From Porcincola sp945869225 (GTDB lineage Bacteria > Bacillota > Clostridia > Lachnospirales > Lachnospiraceae): DNA of 64,000 nucleotides. The stretch is from positions 62,001-126,000 of the forward strand of contig NZ_JBQKGW010000006.1 in the NCBI RefSeq assembly GCF_052118625.1, read 5' to 3'. Positions within the stretch are counted from its first letter, which is position 1; each line of letters starts with the position of its first letter. Position numbers and translations under genes: made by a program. Positions 25,036-32,644 of the stretch are shown here, piece by piece. The notes beneath the pieces are model-generated. The model worked only from the letters and a program-made list of their open reading frames with translations. It was not told the DNA's origin and made no database searches.

Positions 25036-25851
25036 TCAGCTATCCCGGCGTCTCACACTGTACCCGAAGGTACCCAGCTTTTTGCCAAGGCCGAAGTACG
25101 TTCCGTGCGAATAGGCAATCAGCCCCGCACTGTCCAGGTCAAGCCGCCCCTTTGAGTCGATATATGCTTCATCCACATCCACACAGACCACCTCTGCCAG
25201 GAACATGTCATGAGACCCGAGTGCTATTTTCTGTTTTACCCTGCACTCCAGACTGACCGGGCTTTCCAGGATGATCGGCGCAGCCTCCAGACGGCTGGCT
25301 CTGCCGGCGGTCAGCTTTTCCGGAGCCGCCCCCGCTTCTGCCGCAAACTTCGCCGTATCCCGTCCGGACTTCACACCGCACCAGTCACAGGCTTTTGCAA
25401 GCTTCTCTGTCACCAGATTGATCACAAACTCCCCGGTTTCCTCGATGATGTCATGTGAATACCGCTGCGGCCGGATAGAGATCGAGACCATCGGCGGGTT
25501 CGAGCAGACCGTTCCGGCCCATGCGACCGTAATAATGTCCGGTCTCTCCCCCTTCCGGGCACAGCTCACCATCACCGCGGGAACCGGATACAGCATGTTG
25601 CCGCCTCTCCAGACCTGCCTGCTGCCAGATACATGCCTGCCCGGCTGCCCCGGTTTTATGCCGGACTTTTCTCCTGACCTTGCCAGCTCTGTCAGCTCCG
25701 CCTGCTTCCTTTTCAGCTCCGTTTTTTTGCCGGACTTTTTTCCTGACCTTGCCAGGCTCCGTCCGGATTCCCCGCCTGCTTCTCTGCCAGGCTTCCTCAC
25801 TGCCCGCTGCCTTCCCGAATATTCGGTTCTGTTATCCTTCCTCTGCTTCAT
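25036..25851 (-). CDS. Flavin reductase family protein with basic N-terminal extension
   Basis: FMN-binding split-barrel protein of the flavin-reductase-like family. The conserved part begins near residue 81 with QVWRGGNMLYPVPAVMVSC and runs through TVAWAGTVCSNPPMVSISIR to the end. In most relatives the protein starts at this point. Here about 78 extra residues precede it, Lys/Arg/Ser/Gly-rich, with a repeated LARSGKKSG / LARSGEKSG unit matched by a 27-bp DNA repeat. GAGGAG before the ATG at 25851 supports the long form. It starts 34 bases after the pyrophosphatase stop. Confidence 0.82.
   Translation of the reverse strand: MKQRKDNRTEYSGRQRAVRKPGREAGGESGRSLARSGKKSGKKTELKRKQAELTELARSGEKSGIKPGQPGRHVSGSRQVWRGGNMLYPVPAVMVSCARKGERPDIITVAWAGTVCSNPPMVSISIRPQRYSHDIIEETGEFVINLVTEKLAKACDWCGVKSGRDTAKFAAEAGAAPEKLTAGRASRLEAAPIILESPVSLECRVKQKIALGSHDMFLAEVVCVDVDEAYIDSKGRLDLDSAGLIAYSHGTYFGLGKKLGTFGYSVRRRDS
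25664..25757. repeat. 27-bp imperfect direct repeat in the flavin reductase extension
   Basis: GCCGGACTTTTCTCCTGACC (from 25664) and GCCGGACTTTTTTCCTGACC (from 25731), each continuing TTGCCAG, differ at one base over 27. They encode the two ARSG-x-KSG units. Confidence 0.8.
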
Positions 25852-25885
25852 AACCCTCTCCTCGAAGGTTCCTCCTGCGTCATCC

Positions 25886-27616
25886 TTATACGTCGTTGTC
25901 TTTGTTCAGCTCCGCCATGATCACCGGGACAACCTGCTTCTTGCGGGATACAATTCCCGGCATTTTTGCTATATGATCCTTGACCGCCACCCCGAAGGCT
26001 GATTCCAAAAGCCCCTGAGCATGCTTTCCGTAGCAGATCATCGTCGTCGATTCATCAATGATGTTCGTCAGCATAAAGAACGCCAGCGACAGCCCATGCT
26101 GCTCATAAGCCTTCTCAATGAACGGCTTGATCCGATCCCGGATGTCAGACAGCTCCTCCTCGTCCATCGATGTGATCTGCCCGATCCCGATCGTCTCCTC
26201 ATTGACCTCAAATGTCTTGAAATCTGTGTAGAAAATCTCCTCCGGCGTGCGGTTCTTCAGGTCAGATCCCGCCCTGAACATCTTCCGTGCGTATTCCTCC
26301 GGTTCAATCCCGGCGATCTTCGCCAGATGCTCCGCCGCCATCTTATCCATCATCGTGCAGGTCGGTGACCGGAAGATCAGCGTATCAGACAGAATCGCGG
26401 AGGCAAGGAGCCCTGCGATCGTTTTCGGGATCTCCACATTGTTCTCACGATACATCTCATAGACAATCGTCGATGTAGAGCCCACCGGCTGGTTCCGGAA
26501 GAAGACCGGGTTGATGGTCTGAAGCGTTCCGATCTTGTGGTGATCAAGAATCTCCAATATCTCAGCGTTCTCCACGTTGTCAACCGCCTGGGAGACCTCA
26601 TTGTGATCGACCAGAATCAGCGCCCGCTTGCGCGCATTCAGCAGGTTCCGTCTGGAAATGGTGCCAATGTACGCTCCTCTTTTGTCAAGAACCGGAAAGT
26701 CACGGTACCGCTTCTTCGACATGATCTCCTTGATCTGGTCGGTAAAGTCGCCCAGATGAAACGTAATCAGATTGTCCGACTTCATAAAGAAATCGATTGG
26801 CATCGATTGGTTGATCAGTCTGGCAACCGTATACGTGTCAAGCGGGGTGACCAGAATCGTCGTCCCCTTCTCCTTCGCCATATGCTGGATGGTCTTTGAG
26901 ACCGGCGCGCCGAGACAGACAACAATGCAGCCCGCTCCCGCCAGAATCGACATCAGCTGCGACTCATACCGGTTTCCCAGGATGACCATGTCATGCGGGT
27001 TGATGTAGTTCTCCATGACATCCGGATTCGCGGCTGCAATGACAACCTTCCCCTCCGTGAAGCTCGCCTCCGGATCCCCGACCACCATCTCCGCATCCAG
27101 TGTCTCCATGATGTTTCGGTATGGCGTCCGTGCGACAGAGACAATCGCGGAATCATTTTCGTCCATGTAAGACTTCGCGATATCGTTGATCGTGATGAGT
27201 CCCTGCAAATGGCTCTCCGCATCTGTGATCGGCAGGGTGAAGACGTTCTGCGTATTCATCAGGTTCCATGCATCCTTGACCGAAATCTTCGCATCGACGC
27301 CCGGTGTCCGGCGGATCTCCAGATCCTTCACCCGCGTCCCGATGTTTTCGATGAACAGCGGCTGCGGGACATGAAAATAATCCAGAACGAACTGTGTCTC
27401 AGCCGACACGGAGCCCGCCCTGCACGCCACATACTGGTATCTTCCGTCCGGTTTTTCAAGCTGTTTCTTCAGATATGTATAGGAAATCGCCGCACAGATC
27501 GAATCCGTATCCGGATTCTTGTGCCCGATGACACACACGGTCCGTTTCTTCTGCCTCTGAGGCGCTCTTGTAATTTGCTCCAGTTCTTCTCTGATATCCC
27601 CTGACTCCTGCGGCAT
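25886..27616 (-). CDS. ppaC: Manganese-dependent inorganic pyrophosphatase with CBS and DRTGG domains
   Basis: Family II pyrophosphatase (DHH superfamily) that hydrolyses PPi in the cytosol. The 576 residues show the regulated form: the DHH N-terminal motif VIGHKNPDTDS (about 29-39), a CBS domain (about 100-150), a DRTGG domain (about 165-290), a second CBS domain, then the rest of the catalytic part with ILDHHKIG and the DHHA2 domain at the C-terminus. CBS pairs bind adenine nucleotides and tune activity; DRTGG with CBS is typical of clostridial enzymes and binds diadenosine polyphosphates in characterised relatives. The flavin reductase gene follows closely. Confidence 0.93.
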   Translation of the reverse strand: MPQESGDIREELEQITRAPQRQKKRTVCVIGHKNPDTDSICAAISYTYLKKQLEKPDGRYQYVACRAGSVSAETQFVLDYFHVPQPLFIENIGTRVKDLEIRRTPGVDAKISVKDAWNLMNTQNVFTLPITDAESHLQGLITINDIAKSYMDENDSAIVSVARTPYRNIMETLDAEMVVGDPEASFTEGKVVIAAANPDVMENYINPHDMVILGNRYESQLMSILAGAGCIVVCLGAPVSKTIQHMAKEKGTTILVTPLDTYTVARLINQSMPIDFFMKSDNLITFHLGDFTDQIKEIMSKKRYRDFPVLDKRGAYIGTISRRNLLNARKRALILVDHNEVSQAVDNVENAEILEILDHHKIGTLQTINPVFFRNQPVGSTSTIVYEMYRENNVEIPKTIAGLLASAILSDTLIFRSPTCTMMDKMAAEHLAKIAGIEPEEYARKMFRAGSDLKNRTPEEIFYTDFKTFEVNEETIGIGQITSMDEEELSDIRDRIKPFIEKAYEQHGLSLAFFMLTNIIDESTTMICYGKHAQGLLESAFGVAVKDHIAKMPGIVSRKKQVVPVIMAELNKDNDV

Positions 27617-27874
27617 TGCGTCATCCCCCTGCCCGTTCGGCTTTGTGATCCACTGTTTCTTTCTCTACTCTACACCAAAACCAGACTTTTCTGGGGTTCC
27701 TGTGCCCAGATTGCCTGAAAATCCATCCAATTTAACATAAATATAATATATTAGAAACATTGTTGTAATATTTATGTGGTAACTTATTTATACAAGTAAT
27801 TGAGATAACAAGTGATTGATTCGACCCTAAATACACATTCCAAGCGAATGATATTTTTTCATAATAGCTCCGGA
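27617..27874. other. AT-rich divergent intergenic region
   Basis: From about 27720 to 27870 the sequence is far richer in A and T than the flanks and holds several -10-like boxes on both strands (for example AATATAATATATT near 27730). It likely contains the pyrophosphatase promoter on minus and a promoter for the structured region at 27875-27955 on plus. No gene is supported; the minus-strand ORF 27732-28037 has no ribosome site. Confidence 0.4.
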
Positions 27875-27955
27875 GGGATGGAAGGCTGAACAGCTGAAAT
27901 TCCTCCGGGGCACTCCTCTTCAAAACAGAAGCCGGCGTGAGCCGGTTCTTTTTTG
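27875..27955 (+). ncRNA. Candidate structured RNA ending in a terminator
   Basis: CCGGAGG near 27871-27878 pairs with CCTCCGG near 27901-27908, enclosing a small GCT-GAAC-AGC hairpin. A second GC-rich hairpin (AGAAGCCGGC with GCCGGTTCT, 27927-27949) is followed by six T residues. Together with the AT-rich upstream DNA this looks like a small RNA or attenuated leader. No known riboswitch consensus was recognised. Confidence 0.3.
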
Positions 27956-27978
27956 TCTTTGCCGGCTCCGTCCATCTC

Positions 27979-28104
27979 CTGCTGAATACTCGATTTCCTT
28001 CCGCTGCATGTCTGAATACTGAATCCTTCATCCACACTGCGCCGCACGTCTGAATGCTGAATCCTTCATTTCCACTGCATGCCTGAATATGTGCTGAATT
28101 GCAT
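27979..28104. repeat. Degenerate tandem repeat of about 38 bp
   Basis: TCTGAATACTGAATCCTTCAT (first base 28011) and TCTGAATGCTGAATCCTTCAT (first base 28049) are 38 bases apart and differ at one base. More degenerate copies flank them at 27979 and 28082. The last copy runs into the -35 box of the next gene. Confidence 0.65.
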
Positions 28105-28127
28105 CCGGTTTTCTCCCGTGCTATGAT
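28099..28127 (+). promoter_or_regulatory. Promoter of the serine hydrolase gene
   Basis: TTGCAT (28099-28104), 17 bases, TATGAT (28122-28127), about 35 bases before the ATG at 28164. Confidence 0.6.
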
Positions 28128-28163
28128 GGTGCAGATATTTTACGCCGCAAAGAGGGGTCCTGA

Positions 28164-29621
28164 ATGAAACGGAAGTCGTACATAAGCCTCAGCCTGCTGC
28201 TGGCTCTTGCAGCCGCGCAGACGCCGGCTGCAGCAACCAGAGCCGATCACCTGAACACGGTAACATCCGGCATCCTGAGATACTCTGACTCAGGTCATGA
28301 TGCATCCGGTGATGTCAACGCAGCACGCAGCAGAACATCGGCACAGCGCAGTGACTCTGCTGCGCCGGCACAGACTGATGCACCCGATCAGGTTCACACT
28401 CCGGCTCAGGCTGATGCATCCGGCCGGACCAGTGCCGCGTCTCAGACTGGCACATCTGCCTGGCCTGCATCCACTTCTGTTTCGTCTGCGTCAGACATAG
28501 AAAGGCTGGTGAATCCCCTTTCGGGTGGTTTCAAAGGCTCTGAGGGATATGCCGGTACAGATGTCCCGGCATTGCCAGGTCTCAATCGCACGGAAGAAAC
28601 TGAGGCCGGTCCTGCAGTGCCTGCAAAGGGCGGGCAGTCCGCTTCCGGGAAGGGCTCCGCTGAGGCGGATGATACGCCTGCTGCGGAAGCCTCCACAGAG
28701 ACTGAAGTGCCTTCCACGCCTGTCCCGCAGGACAGTGGCGTAATCGGCGAGGATGCTGAGACAGAATCCGATGACGCTCATGCGACAAATGGCTTCTTCC
28801 AGTCTCCCGACATCGAAGGCTATAACGACGCCCGCATCTCGCTCTACGACTATCGCATGCTGCGGGATTATCCGCTGCCTTCTCTTCCCCGGGATCTGCA
28901 CACCCTTTATGATCAGATCCGGAATACCGTCGCCGGTTATTCCGGCACCTGGTCCGTCTATGTGGAGGATCTTTCAACCAGGCAGGCACTGATCGTCGGT
29001 GATCAGCCGATGAAGTCCGCTTCCGTCATGAAGCTCTTCGTCATGGCAGCGGTCTATGAGCAGATCGACAACGGTAAAATAGAACGCACCGACGAGGTCG
29101 TATCGCTTCTTCACGATATGATTTCGAATTCCTCCAACGAAGCTGCCAACCGGCTTCTCCTGCTCCTCGGAAAAGGCGATTACGCAAAAGGAGTTCGCGC
29201 GGTAAATAGATACATTTCCTCGCACGGTTACAGCAAGGATACCCGCGAGTACAATGGCTTTGAGGATGACGCAGCTATCGTGGATGGCAGCCATTTCAAC
29301 CAGATCAATGCCAAGGACATCGGACTTCTCCTTGAACATGTGTACAGCCGGTCATTCATATCCCGGAATGTTTGCAACGAAATCGAGGACATGATGCTGA
29401 ACCAGGCAACCCGCTACAAAATTCCGCGGGGACTTCCGGACGATGTCGAGGTCGCCAACAAAACAGGTGAGATGGATACCGTCGAGAATGATGCCGCCCT
29501 TGTCTTCGGCGGACGGACGGATTTTATTCTTGTCGTCCTCTCGGAGGACTGGGACAGCAAAAACACGGCCCAGGAGGAGATTCAGGATCTGGCAGGCATG
29601 GTCTACAATTACCTGAACTGA
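28164..29621 (+). CDS. Secreted class A beta-lactamase-like serine hydrolase
   Basis: A 485-residue exported protein: signal peptide about 1-25 (LSLLLALAAAQTPAAA), a long Ala/Ser/Thr/Asp-rich linker (about 30-215), then a penicillin-recognising domain (about 245-485). The three catalytic motifs are present: SVMK (Ser287-Lys290), SSN (323-325) and KTG (433-435). It may be a beta-lactamase or, as in many gut Clostridia, a cell-envelope hydrolase with no proven antibiotic activity; an omega-loop Glu is not obvious to me. The linker would hold the domain away from the membrane or wall. AGAGGGG precedes the ATG. Confidence 0.85.
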   Translation: MKRKSYISLSLLLALAAAQTPAAATRADHLNTVTSGILRYSDSGHDASGDVNAARSRTSAQRSDSAAPAQTDAPDQVHTPAQADASGRTSAASQTGTSAWPASTSVSSASDIERLVNPLSGGFKGSEGYAGTDVPALPGLNRTEETEAGPAVPAKGGQSASGKGSAEADDTPAAEASTETEVPSTPVPQDSGVIGEDAETESDDAHATNGFFQSPDIEGYNDARISLYDYRMLRDYPLPSLPRDLHTLYDQIRNTVAGYSGTWSVYVEDLSTRQALIVGDQPMKSASVMKLFVMAAVYEQIDNGKIERTDEVVSLLHDMISNSSNEAANRLLLLLGKGDYAKGVRAVNRYISSHGYSKDTREYNGFEDDAAIVDGSHFNQINAKDIGLLLEHVYSRSFISRNVCNEIEDMMLNQATRYKIPRGLPDDVEVANKTGEMDTVENDAALVFGGRTDFILVVLSEDWDSKNTAQEEIQDLAGMVYNYLN

Positions 29622-29730
29622 GCAACCATTCAGGCACGCCGCCCGGATGAATTTCTGGCAAAGCAGACCTCCCCGCATCCTGCGAAAGCCAAACACAGAA
29701 TCAGGATCAGTTCCAGAAAGGAGCATCTTT

Positions 29731-29997
29731 ATGAGAATCTGGGCGAAGGAATGGCAGAACAGCCATCTGCTGAGAGATCTGACCATTGAAGACACAAGCG
29801 ACGAAACACGCACCCACAAGGTGCTTTACGCCATCGACGAGATCTGCGAGAAATTCGACCTCCAGCACCCGATCTGGCTTGACTCCACGATCCGCGATTT
29901 CCAGCGGCATGCAAGATGCCGGTTCGGGAAGGATGCCTTCACAGAAGACGTTCCCTTCGACTACCTGGAGATCCAGGTGCTGGAGGAGGATCACTAA
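29731..29997 (+). CDS. Conserved small protein of unknown function (88 aa)
   Basis: The ATG at 29731 follows AAAGGAG and is preferred to an in-frame start 28 codons upstream. The protein starts MRIWAKEWQNSHLLRDLTIE and has TRTHKVLYAIDEICEKFDL and PIWLDSTIRDFQRH segments, with an acidic end (LEIQVLEEDH). I recognise similar short proteins in Lachnospiraceae but no function. It is soluble with mixed alpha/beta character. It is followed by a strong terminator and is probably monocistronic. Confidence 0.75.
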   Translation: MRIWAKEWQNSHLLRDLTIEDTSDETRTHKVLYAIDEICEKFDLQHPIWLDSTIRDFQRHARCRFGKDAFTEDVPFDYLEIQVLEEDH

Positions 29998-30051
29998 GAC
30001 GATGCACTGAGCCGTTCTCTATCCAGTCAGCAGACTGATTTTGCCGCCTTC

Positions 30052-30092
30052 AGAAAAAGCGCCGCCGCAAACTTCGCGGTGGCGCTTTTTCT
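30052..30092. terminator. Bidirectional terminator
   Basis: AGAAAAAGCGCCGCCGC (30052-30068) pairs with GCGGTGGCGCTTTTTCT (30076-30092) over a 7-base loop with one G-T pair. T-runs lie on both strands. It serves the 88-residue protein gene and perhaps the convergent deoD-mtnN unit. Confidence 0.85.
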
Positions 30093-30226
30093 GTTTACAT
30101 GCTCCCTTCATGCCCATCTGCATGTGGTACTTTTCTCTGACTGCAAGTACTTCTCCTGCCAATCATTAATCGCTGCAAATATCCGTATTGTTCATGGAGA
30201 ACCGGTGTCTTGTCCTGCTCCCTCAC

Positions 30227-30931
30227 TTACTGTGCGAGATCGCTCATCAGCGCTTCTACAAGCCTGACACTGTGCTCCGCAGCCTTCTTCTCAAAGGTCG
30301 CATAATCGACATAGGCGGAGTTATCCGCTTTGTCCGAGATCGCCCGGACGATGATGAATGGAACACCATTCAGGTACGCCGTCTGTGCGATACCGGCTCC
30401 CTCCATCTCCGTGCACCAGCCGTGGAAGGCCTTGATGATCTGATTCTTCTGCTCCTGGCTTGAGACGAACTGGTCGCCGCTGCAGATTCTGCCGCGCCAG
30501 ACCGTGATATCCGGATTCACACGATTGCAGGCTGCCTTCGCCTTCTCCGCGAATGTCTCATCTGCCGGAAATGAAAAGACCCTCATCTGCGGAATCTGCC
30601 CGAGTGCATACCCGAACTCCACAGCATTGACGTCGTGGTGGACGACGTCAGTCGAGATGACGATGTCGCCAATGTTAATCTCTGCATTCAGGGACCCCCC
30701 GACCCCTGTGTTGATGATCCCGTCCACACCAAAATCATCAATCAGAATCTGAGTGCAGACAGCCGCGTTGACCTTGCAGATCCCGGAACGGACCACCACA
30801 ACCGGCATCCCGTTCAGAACGCCCTCGTGAAACTCCATCCCGGCCTTCTTTACAACCCGGCCGACCTCCATATCCTTCTTCAGTGTCTCGACCTCGACTT
30901 CCATCGCGCCGATGATGCCAATCTTCTTCAC
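30227..30931 (-). CDS. mtnN: 5'-methylthioadenosine/S-adenosylhomocysteine nucleosidase
   Basis: Cytosolic enzyme that cleaves adenine from MTA and SAH, recycling by-products of SAM use. 234 residues with the MTAN start KKIGIIGAMEVEVETLKKDM, the INTGVGGSL purine/phosphate-loop region, GDQFVSS, the ribose-binding CTEMEGAGIAQTAY and the catalytic-Asp segment RAISDKAD. All family landmarks are present. It lies 20 bases after deoD, so the two purine-salvage genes form one transcript. Confidence 0.95.
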   Translation of the reverse strand: MKKIGIIGAMEVEVETLKKDMEVGRVVKKAGMEFHEGVLNGMPVVVVRSGICKVNAAVCTQILIDDFGVDGIINTGVGGSLNAEINIGDIVISTDVVHHDVNAVEFGYALGQIPQMRVFSFPADETFAEKAKAACNRVNPDITVWRGRICSGDQFVSSQEQKNQIIKAFHGWCTEMEGAGIAQTAYLNGVPFIIVRAISDKADNSAYVDYATFEKKAAEHSVRLVEALMSDLAQ

Positions 30932-30951
30932 TTGCTCTCTCCCCCGCCTGC

Positions 30952-31695
30952 TTACTCGGATACCTCTGTACGGACAGCTGTCTTCAGCGCGATCTCCATC
31001 ATCTCATGGAAGGAATCGCGGATCTCCTCCGGGCTGAGATGCTCGCCGGAGAAAACATGATCGGATATGGACAGGACACTCAGAGCTTTCTTATGATCTG
31101 CCATCGCGGTCAGATAAAGCCCTGCCGTCTCCATTTCAACCGCCATCAGTCCGACTGCCTTCGCCTTCTCGTTGACCTTCATGGCCGCGTTCGGATAGTA
31201 GAAGAAATCACTCGTGTAAACCGAGCCGACAGATGTGCGGACGCCCATCTCTTCCGCCATATCCCAGGCTGTCTTCAGCATGCCCCAGTCAGCGGTCGGT
31301 GCCACATGCCCCGGCAGATCGATGGCATCGGAGTAAGCCGAGTTTGTCGTCGCACTCATCGCCAGCAGTACGTCACGGCACTTCACAGAATCCGCAATTC
31401 CGCCTGCGGATCCAATCCGGATGATCGCCTCAACCCCATAGAAGGAGAAGAGTTCATGCGCATACAGCGTCAGAGACGGAATGCCCATGCCGGAGCCCAT
31501 CACGGAAACCTCTTTGCCCTCAAACAAGCCGGTGTATCCCAGCATTCCCCGGACATCATTGAACAGTACCGGGTTCTCCAGATAATGCTCAGCGACATAT
31601 TTCGCGCGGAGCGGATCACCCGGCATCAGCACAACCTTTGCTACATGCGTGCCATCCTTTACATCGATACACGCAGAAGGAGAAACCTTTCCCAT
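30952..31695 (-). CDS. deoD: Purine nucleoside phosphorylase DeoD-type
   Basis: Hexameric PNP that splits purine nucleosides with phosphate to base and ribose-1-phosphate. The 247 residues are slightly longer than the usual 235, with a few more at each end. Landmarks: VLMPGDPLRAKYVAE (phosphate loop), RGMLGYTG, GSGMGIPS, IRIGSAGG, VEMETAGLY and the catalytic Asp in SISDHVF. It is the first gene of the deoD-mtnN unit, behind a good promoter. Confidence 0.94.
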   Translation of the reverse strand: MGKVSPSACIDVKDGTHVAKVVLMPGDPLRAKYVAEHYLENPVLFNDVRGMLGYTGLFEGKEVSVMGSGMGIPSLTLYAHELFSFYGVEAIIRIGSAGGIADSVKCRDVLLAMSATTNSAYSDAIDLPGHVAPTADWGMLKTAWDMAEEMGVRTSVGSVYTSDFFYYPNAAMKVNEKAKAVGLMAVEMETAGLYLTAMADHKKALSVLSISDHVFSGEHLSPEEIRDSFHEMMEIALKTAVRTEVSE

Positions 31696-31746
31696 ACGAT
31701 ACCTGCCTTTCCATGCAACTGCCCATCAAGATTCGCTATGGCCTTC

Positions 31747-31775
31747 ATTATAACGGCGGAAAGAGGCAAATACAA
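31747..31775 (-). promoter_or_regulatory. Promoter of deoD-mtnN
   Basis: On the minus strand TTGTAT (31770-31775), 17 bases, TATAAT (31747-31752). Confidence 0.7.
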
Positions 31776-31795
31776 GGCAGCGCGATTCCTCCCGA

Positions 31796-31852
31796 TTGAC
31801 ATTTCCCGGCAGATTCGTACAATAAAAAAAGCTGCCGGCAGTTGCCGGCAGC
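31796..31852 (+). promoter_or_regulatory. Promoter and 5' hairpin of the TSCPD gene
   Basis: TTGACA (31796-31801), 16 bases, TACAAT (31818-31823). The predicted start of transcription coincides with a 22-bp palindrome GCTGCCGGCA-GT-TGCCGGCAGC (31831-31852), so the mRNA would begin with a tight hairpin. On the minus strand the same hairpin precedes seven T residues and would work as a terminator against antisense transcripts. Confidence 0.6.
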
Positions 31853-31877
31853 AAATATGATCCGGAGGAATCTCAAC

Positions 31878-32123
31878 ATGGACTATAAGACACACGGAAC
31901 CTGCTCCACCATGATTCACTTTAACCTGGACGAAAACAAGTGTGTTCACAACCTTTCTTTCGAGGGCGGCTGCAACGGCAACCTGGCCGGCATCAGCAAG
32001 CTTGTCGAAGGCATGCCTGCGCAGAAAGTCATTGATACCCTCGACGGGACAAGATGCGGTTTCAAGAAGACATCCTGCCCGGACCAGCTGGCGAAGGCAT
32101 TGAAAGCAGCGCTCGAATCCTGA
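31878..32123 (+). CDS. TSCPD domain protein (TIGR03905 family)
   Basis: An 81-residue protein; CCGGAGGAA precedes the ATG at 31878. The N-terminal part reads YKTHGTCSTMIHFNLDENKC and HNLSFEGGCNGNLAGI, and the name-giving TSCPDQLAKAL is at residues 68-78. Four or five cysteines are placed as in the zinc-finger-like TSCPD domain, which also occurs at the C-terminus of class II ribonucleotide reductases. As a stand-alone protein its role is unknown; a metal or nucleic-acid contact is inferred. It has its own promoter. Confidence 0.88.
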   Translation: MDYKTHGTCSTMIHFNLDENKCVHNLSFEGGCNGNLAGISKLVEGMPAQKVIDTLDGTRCGFKKTSCPDQLAKALKAALES

Positions 32124-32146
32124 ACATCATCAAGATCATTCTATAA

Positions 32147-32173
32147 AGATGAGGCCTCCCTGCGGCCTCATCT
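32147..32173. terminator. Hairpin between convergent small genes
   Basis: AGATGAGGCC (32147-32156) and GGCCTCATCT (32164-32173) are exact complements with a 7-base loop. T-runs on either side are weak. The stop codon of the minus-strand gene lies inside the right arm. Confidence 0.6.
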
Positions 32174-32386
32174 TCTGTATTCATCTGTAATTTCTTCGAA
32201 TGTCCTTATTCCGTCGATGTAATCCCGATAAACCAGAAGCGGATCCTGGTTATGGTAGACCGCACAGATCCCGCACATGTCACAGTCACTGATGCAGCGA
32301 AAGTGTTCTTCGATATACTTCCGGCGCTCCGCAGGCGTAGACTCCCCGACCGAAGGCGCCCGCTTGCCATATGTCCCGAATGCCAT
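32168..32386 (-). CDS. Small cysteine-rich conserved protein (72 aa)
   Basis: The ATG at 32386 follows AAAAAAGGGGGTG. The sequence begins MAFGTYGKRAPSVGESTPAE and has ERRKYIEEHF followed by CISDCDMCGICAVYHNQDPL, a Cys-x3-Cys-x2-Cys-x2-Cys cluster (about residues 31-41) that could hold a metal or Fe-S cluster. I recognise the general pattern from Clostridia but know no function. It is convergent with the TSCPD gene and shares with the ATPase gene an AT-rich divergent region carrying a 35-bp palindrome. Confidence 0.65.
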   Translation of the reverse strand: MAFGTYGKRAPSVGESTPAERRKYIEEHFRCISDCDMCGICAVYHNQDPLLVYRDYIDGIRTFEEITDEYRR

Positions 32387-32481
32387 ATGCTCACCCCCTT
32401 TTTTCTTTAGAAATAGTCTGCCTGACCAGCAATCTTCAGGCATATTTCCATCTCGGAAAAGATTTTCTGTAATCCGAATCG

Positions 32482-32509
32482 TTGAAATATTCACGACACA
32501 TGTTATAAT
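32482..32509 (+). promoter_or_regulatory. Promoter of the DUF234-type ATPase gene
   Basis: TTGAAA (32482-32487), 16 bases, TATAAT (32504-32509). The -10 box overlaps the left edge of the 35-bp palindrome. Confidence 0.6.
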
Positions 32510-32540
32510 AACTCGTAAGTTATTAACTTACGAGTTATTA
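32506..32540. promoter_or_regulatory. 35-bp perfect palindrome, likely operator
   Basis: Two 16-base arms, TAATAACTCGTAAGTT and its complement, flank ATT. It covers the -10 edge and predicted start site of the ATPase gene and has no T-run, so a repressor site or a 5' mRNA stem is more likely than a terminator. Confidence 0.6.
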
Positions 32541-32644
32541 AATTCTAAGTTTCCTTTTCTTCGCCTTTTTCTTGCACAGAAACGCTTCTCTACGGATCTG
32601 ATAGCCGTTCTTTGTGCGATTTGTTTCACACTGGAGGTGATTCA

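Noticed and set aside
27732..28037. Minus-strand 101-codon ORF
   Set aside because: It spans the AT-rich patch and a terminator hairpin and lacks a ribosome site and any family pattern.
27979..28104. CRISPR array
   Set aside because: The repeats are degenerate, period about 38 without distinct spacers, and no cas gene is present.
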